Positions 61,140-64,000 of a DNA stretch of 64,000 nucleotides are shown here, piece by piece. The stretch is from Alphaproteobacteria bacterium (GTDB lineage Bacteria; Pseudomonadota; Alphaproteobacteria; Rs-D84). Position 1 is the first letter of the stretch, and every line of letters begins with the position of its first letter. Below the pieces are notes generated by a model that was not told the origin of the DNA, did no database searches, and saw nothing but the letters and a program-made list of their open reading frames with translations. The DNA is taken from assembly GCA_017511715.1 (NCBI GenBank), contig JAFWJF010000008.1, forward strand, positions 105,260-169,259, read 5' to 3'. A program made the translations under genes and the position numbers.

Positions 61140-62648
61140 ATGAAAATAACAAATTTGTTTTTATTGATAAGTTTTATCTTTTGTCCCAGGGTGCTTTGTG
61201 CGGCTGATTTGTTCCATGACGATATAAAATTTCAAGATGGCATAGATGTTCATGCCGTTTCAGATGTGTTCGCAGATATTTATGAAAAATTAGATGGTGT
61301 TAACTGGGCTGGCAAAAATATAGATGTTGCGATAGAATCTTTGGAAAAGATAAATTCTAATGCTCATATTGCCGCAACAGGCGAAAGGGCTGTTTTGGTT
61401 TGGGGCGATGAATTAATTGCTAATTATCCATATCCGGAAAGTAAAGATTGGAAGTCTTATGGTGAAATTACTACGGCTTTGCTTCTGAAGATGCGTGAAA
61501 AAGACGAACAATTGCGTTCTTTGCCAGCGTCCGCGCTATATCAAGTTGTTGTTAATGCACTGCTTTCCAGCATAGACCAAAATGGAACCTATATTTATTC
61601 GCGTGATGCAATAAATGATGCAGATAAACGAATACTGACCAGTATAGGTTTTGATGGTGGGCGTGATTTCAAGTCTAATTTCAGAATAACCGGTGTATAC
61701 AAAGATTCGCCAGCAGATATGGCAGGAATTCACGAAGGAGATATTATTTCAGAAGTTAATGGTAAACGCGTATCCGAAATGTCCGATGCAGATATGGGGG
61801 CGGTGTTATCTGGATATAATTCTGGGACTGTAAAAATCAAATTGTTAACCCCGTTTGGAAATCGAAATGTGACACTTCGCCGTGCAACAGTCGTTTTGGC
61901 AGATGCTGATATAATTCATCGTGCAAAAAACGCCACAACTGATGGTATTTTGGAAATAGTTGTTCATAAAATATCTGATGGTGCAGTAGATATAATTAAT
62001 GAAGCGTTAAATAAGTATAGTGATGTGGGTGGAATTATTCTAGATTTAAGAACTGCCAAGGGTGATGATGAAAAGGCGGCTGCTAAATTAGCAGGCTTGT
62101 TTATGGGGGGCGTGCCGGTAATGAGAATACGTGAAACAGCAGTTGATGAATTAGAGATTGTCCCAGGGGGAGATGCTATAACAAAAGCCCCTGTTGTCGT
62201 TTTGATTTCTGATAACACTAGTGGGACAAGTGAAGCAATTGCCGCGGCTTTTTATGAAAACAAACGTGGTGTTTTGATAGGAACACCAACGGCTGGTCGT
62301 TCCAGAATCGCTAGCCATATTGACTTGAAAAATGGCGGGGTGCTGGAATTATTAAACAAGTCTGTAAAAACAGGGCAAGGAAATATAATTGATGGTCGTG
62401 GGGTATTTCCGTTGGTCTGCCTTTCTAATATCCGTAATGCACAACAAAGGGATGCTTTCTTTCTTAATATAATAAATGGCGAATTTAATGCGCATGATTA
62501 TAACCAAGATAAAAATGTTGATATAAAGGCTTTGCGTAGGGCGTGTCCTAACATTGTAAATGGTGAAGATGAAGATAGCATGGCAACCGCAATCAGTGCA
62601 AAAGTTTTGACTGACAAAACAATATATAAAGAATTAATGGATTTGTAA
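61140..62648 (+). CDS. CtpA-like S41 peptidase homologue, catalytic dyad apparently lost
   Basis: 502 residues, signal peptide ending LCA (about 21), so periplasmic. A PDZ domain lies at about 170-235 (VYKDSPADMAGIHEGDIISEVNG), and an S41 core at about 270-410 (GGIILDLRTAKG, SGTSEAIAAAFYENKRGVLIGTPTAG). In CtpA/Prc the nucleophile is the middle Ser of SASASE and the base Lys follows 25 residues later. Here the aligned positions are Gly362 and Arg387, so Ser/Lys catalysis seems lost. It may be a scaffold that binds peptide ends through its PDZ domain. AAAGGAG lies before the ATG. It follows secF by 31 bases. Confidence 0.82.
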   Translation: MKITNLFLLISFIFCPRVLCAADLFHDDIKFQDGIDVHAVSDVFADIYEKLDGVNWAGKNIDVAIESLEKINSNAHIAATGERAVLVWGDELIANYPYPESKDWKSYGEITTALLLKMREKDEQLRSLPASALYQVVVNALLSSIDQNGTYIYSRDAINDADKRILTSIGFDGGRDFKSNFRITGVYKDSPADMAGIHEGDIISEVNGKRVSEMSDADMGAVLSGYNSGTVKIKLLTPFGNRNVTLRRATVVLADADIIHRAKNATTDGILEIVVHKISDGAVDIINEALNKYSDVGGIILDLRTAKGDDEKAAAKLAGLFMGGVPVMRIRETAVDELEIVPGGDAITKAPVVVLISDNTSGTSEAIAAAFYENKRGVLIGTPTAGRSRIASHIDLKNGGVLELLNKSVKTGQGNIIDGRGVFPLVCLSNIRNAQQRDAFFLNIINGEFNAHDYNQDKNVDIKALRRACPNIVNGEDEDSMATAISAKVLTDKTIYKELMDL

Positions 62649-62649
62649 G

Positions 62650-63327
62650 ATGTTTATACGAAAAGATAATACGCTAAAATGGAATTGGATAATCATTGGG
62701 TTGTTGATAACCTTGATGTTAATTGTGTCAGGAGTGTTGTTTTTTGATAAACCTTTGTTTGGTTTGGTAAACAACCCTTCGTGTAATGTTGATATTCCTG
62801 ATGCTACAAATGGTTTGTGTGTTGTTGCGTTATTATTGGGAAAAATATTTGCATGGAAGGTTTTGTTGGGTTTTGCAGCCATATCTGTTTTTGTCTTCTT
62901 TGTATATAAAGCAATTACAAATGAATACGATTTCAGATATGCTTTTGTGAAAATTAAAAACAGTTATGTTTTTTATATTTTGTTATCAATCGTTTTTGCG
63001 TGTGGTTTGGTAAAACCGTTAAAGATGATAATTGGTCGCGCGCGTCCAATATTTGCAGACCCAATGTTGTTCAATATGTTTTCTGATTCAAATGCTTTTC
63101 AGTCTATGCCGTCTGGGCATACGACAGTTAGTTTTGCAGCGCTTGTCATGTTGGGTATGTTGTTCCCGCGTATAAAATGGGCAACATGGTCTTTGGCAAT
63201 AATAATAGGTGTGTCGCGTATTTATGTTGGTGCGCATTGGCCAAGTGATGTTATCTTTGGTGCTTTTGTCGGTATGTTGTGCGCAGATTTTGCAAAAGCC
63301 TTGTTAAAGAAAGTTAATTCTAAATAG
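62650..63327 (+). CDS. PAP2-family membrane phosphatase
   Basis: 225 residues with about six membrane helices. The three acid-phosphatase motifs are present: KMIIGRARP (KX6RP), PSGH and SRIYVGAHWPSD (SRX5HX3D). Family members dephosphorylate undecaprenyl-PP, phosphatidylglycerol-P or lipid A. It starts one base after the S41 gene stop and is presumably co-transcribed. The exact lipid is not determinable here. Confidence 0.92.
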   Translation: MFIRKDNTLKWNWIIIGLLITLMLIVSGVLFFDKPLFGLVNNPSCNVDIPDATNGLCVVALLLGKIFAWKVLLGFAAISVFVFFVYKAITNEYDFRYAFVKIKNSYVFYILLSIVFACGLVKPLKMIIGRARPIFADPMLFNMFSDSNAFQSMPSGHTTVSFAALVMLGMLFPRIKWATWSLAIIIGVSRIYVGAHWPSDVIFGAFVGMLCADFAKALLKKVNSK

Positions 63328-63332
63328 ATTTT

Positions 63333-63361
63333 TTGCACTTTGTCTTAATTTGTGATAAAAT
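63333..63361 (+). promoter_or_regulatory. Promoter of ftsK
   Basis: TTGCAC (63333-63338), 17 bases, TAAAAT (63356-63361) in TGTGATAAAAT. The ATG at 63370 lies about two bases after the expected transcription start, so the message would be essentially leaderless. Confidence 0.68.
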
Positions 63362-63369
63362 GTCCAGGT

Positions 63370-64000
63370 ATGAATAAAAACTCAAAGTTTTTGCCAACCA
63401 GCATTTCAGAAATGTTGCGCAAGTTATCTGTGCGCGCAACAGGGATATTGTTTTGTTTGTTTGCTGTGTGGTTGGTATTTATTTTGTTTTTTCAGAATCC
63501 TTATTTGTCCGGTTTTGCAGCCCAGGGAACTTTCGGGGTTCGTGGTATAATTGGGAATTTTGTTGTCTTGGTTCGATATGTGGTTGGTTTTATACCTGCG
63601 TTGTTTTTATTTTTATGTTTGGGGCGCTTTGGGCTAAGTTTATTTGTCGGTTGGGACGAAGAAAGGGCACCAGAATATAATTTGCTGCGTGGTTTTGTGA
63701 CATTGTGCCTGGGAAGTATTGCGTTGGGTCTGATGTGGCCAAGTAAAAGTTTTGGTGGAATGATGGGGGCAATAGTCGGTGCTGATATAGCACCAATGTT
63801 GGGGCTTGCATCGTTATTTATTGGTATTGTGTTGTTTTTGCTGTTTTTGGTTATGTCTGGCATTTTGTTGCATATAAAGTGGGCGCATGTAAAGATGGCA
63901 GCGATGTCAACAATCAAGATAACAAGATGGATGTTATCTGTGTTCCATATTATTGCACCAGTAGAACCAGAAGAAGATACCGAAGAATATGAGGAAGAGG
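63370..64000 (+). CDS. ftsK: DNA translocase FtsK, N-terminal part (cut by window end)
   Basis: The frame runs open from the ATG at 63370 to the window edge (210 codons). The product begins MNKNSKFLPTSISEMLRKLS and has four membrane helices (about residues 23-43, 65-86, 105-123 and 134-160). It then continues into an acidic linker starting VEPEEDTEEYEEE. This is the FtsK_4TM layout that anchors the translocase at the septum. The motor and gamma domains lie beyond the window, so the assignment rests on the N domain and linker alone. Confidence 0.85.
   Translation, partial: MNKNSKFLPTSISEMLRKLSVRATGILFCLFAVWLVFILFFQNPYLSGFAAQGTFGVRGIIGNFVVLVRYVVGFIPALFLFLCLGRFGLSLFVGWDEERAPEYNLLRGFVTLCLGSIALGLMWPSKSFGGMMGAIVGADIAPMLGLASLFIGIVLFLLFLVMSGILLHIKWAHVKMAAMSTIKITRWMLSVFHIIAPVEPEEDTEEYEEE

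Noticed and set aside
1..64000. CRISPR arrays, insertion sequences and prophage genes
   Set aside because: No regularly spaced direct repeats, transposase, phage structural or phage integrase gene was seen; XerD is the housekeeping recombinase.

Overview
The window is AT-rich, gene-dense bacterial DNA. Housekeeping proteins of alphaproteobacterial type (AspRS of the alpha subtype, AddB, the MltA/SecB pair, a J-domain protein beside XerD) point to a deep-branching, low-GC member of the Alphaproteobacteria. An uncultured gut or host-associated lineage is plausible, but that placement is inference. The cell is clearly diderm: it has LolCD, LptG, SecB, an AsmA protein, MltA, a secretin-like lipoprotein and many Sec signal peptides. 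Promoters look sigma70-like (TTGNNN, 16-17 bases, TANNAT) and most starts have a Shine-Dalgarno sequence.

Layout. 1-2.7 kb: tRNA-Met, a zinc-ribbon protein, tRNA-Thr, and aspS behind a leader carrying an exact T-box core. 2.7-10.4 kb: an AsmA protein, uvrB, tsaE, and a ftsQ-ftsA operon in which FtsA is fused in frame to ribulose-phosphate 3-epimerase. 10.4-17.8 kb: small lipoproteins, a secretin-like lipoprotein, the LolC/E-LolD lipoprotein exporter, small membrane proteins and two glycosyltransferases. 17.8-23.2 kb: four consecutive paralogous genes for secreted Cys-rich proteins, each with its own terminator and promoter (no promoter was picked out as clearly for any other multi-gene block). 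The central part of copies 1 and 2 is almost free of silent differences yet carries dozens of amino-acid replacements. 23.2-23.7 kb: a densely hairpinned non-coding stretch, tRNA-Tyr and tRNA-Gly. 23.7-30 kb: LpoA-like lipoprotein divergent from rsmI-engB-addB, then an exonuclease III homologue. 30-34.8 kb: three tandem acyl-CoA synthetase-like genes. 34.8-42.4 kb: mnmE-ruvA, yebC, secB, mltA-DUF721-ruvC, an MFS transporter and recA. 42.4-49 kb: seven genes for surface-glycan glycosyltransferases in two convergent blocks. 49-55.9 kb: typA, serS-trxB, a J-domain protein, xerD, a 43-residue membrane protein and lptG. 55.9-64 kb: greA-mutL, yajC-secD-secF, a CtpA-like protein whose Ser/Lys dyad appears lost, a PAP2 phosphatase and the start of ftsK, cut by the window end.

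How the genes work together. Much of the window builds the envelope: lipoprotein sorting, LPS and glycan assembly, Sec export, peptidoglycan remodelling and division. DNA repair and recombination (uvrB, addB, ruvA, ruvC, recA, mutL, an xth homologue) and translation and tRNA modification (aspS, serS, tsaE, mnmE, rsmI, engB, typA) make up most of the rest. The least ordinary elements are the T-box leader, the FtsA-epimerase fusion, the diversified secreted-protein array and the hairpin-rich region after it.
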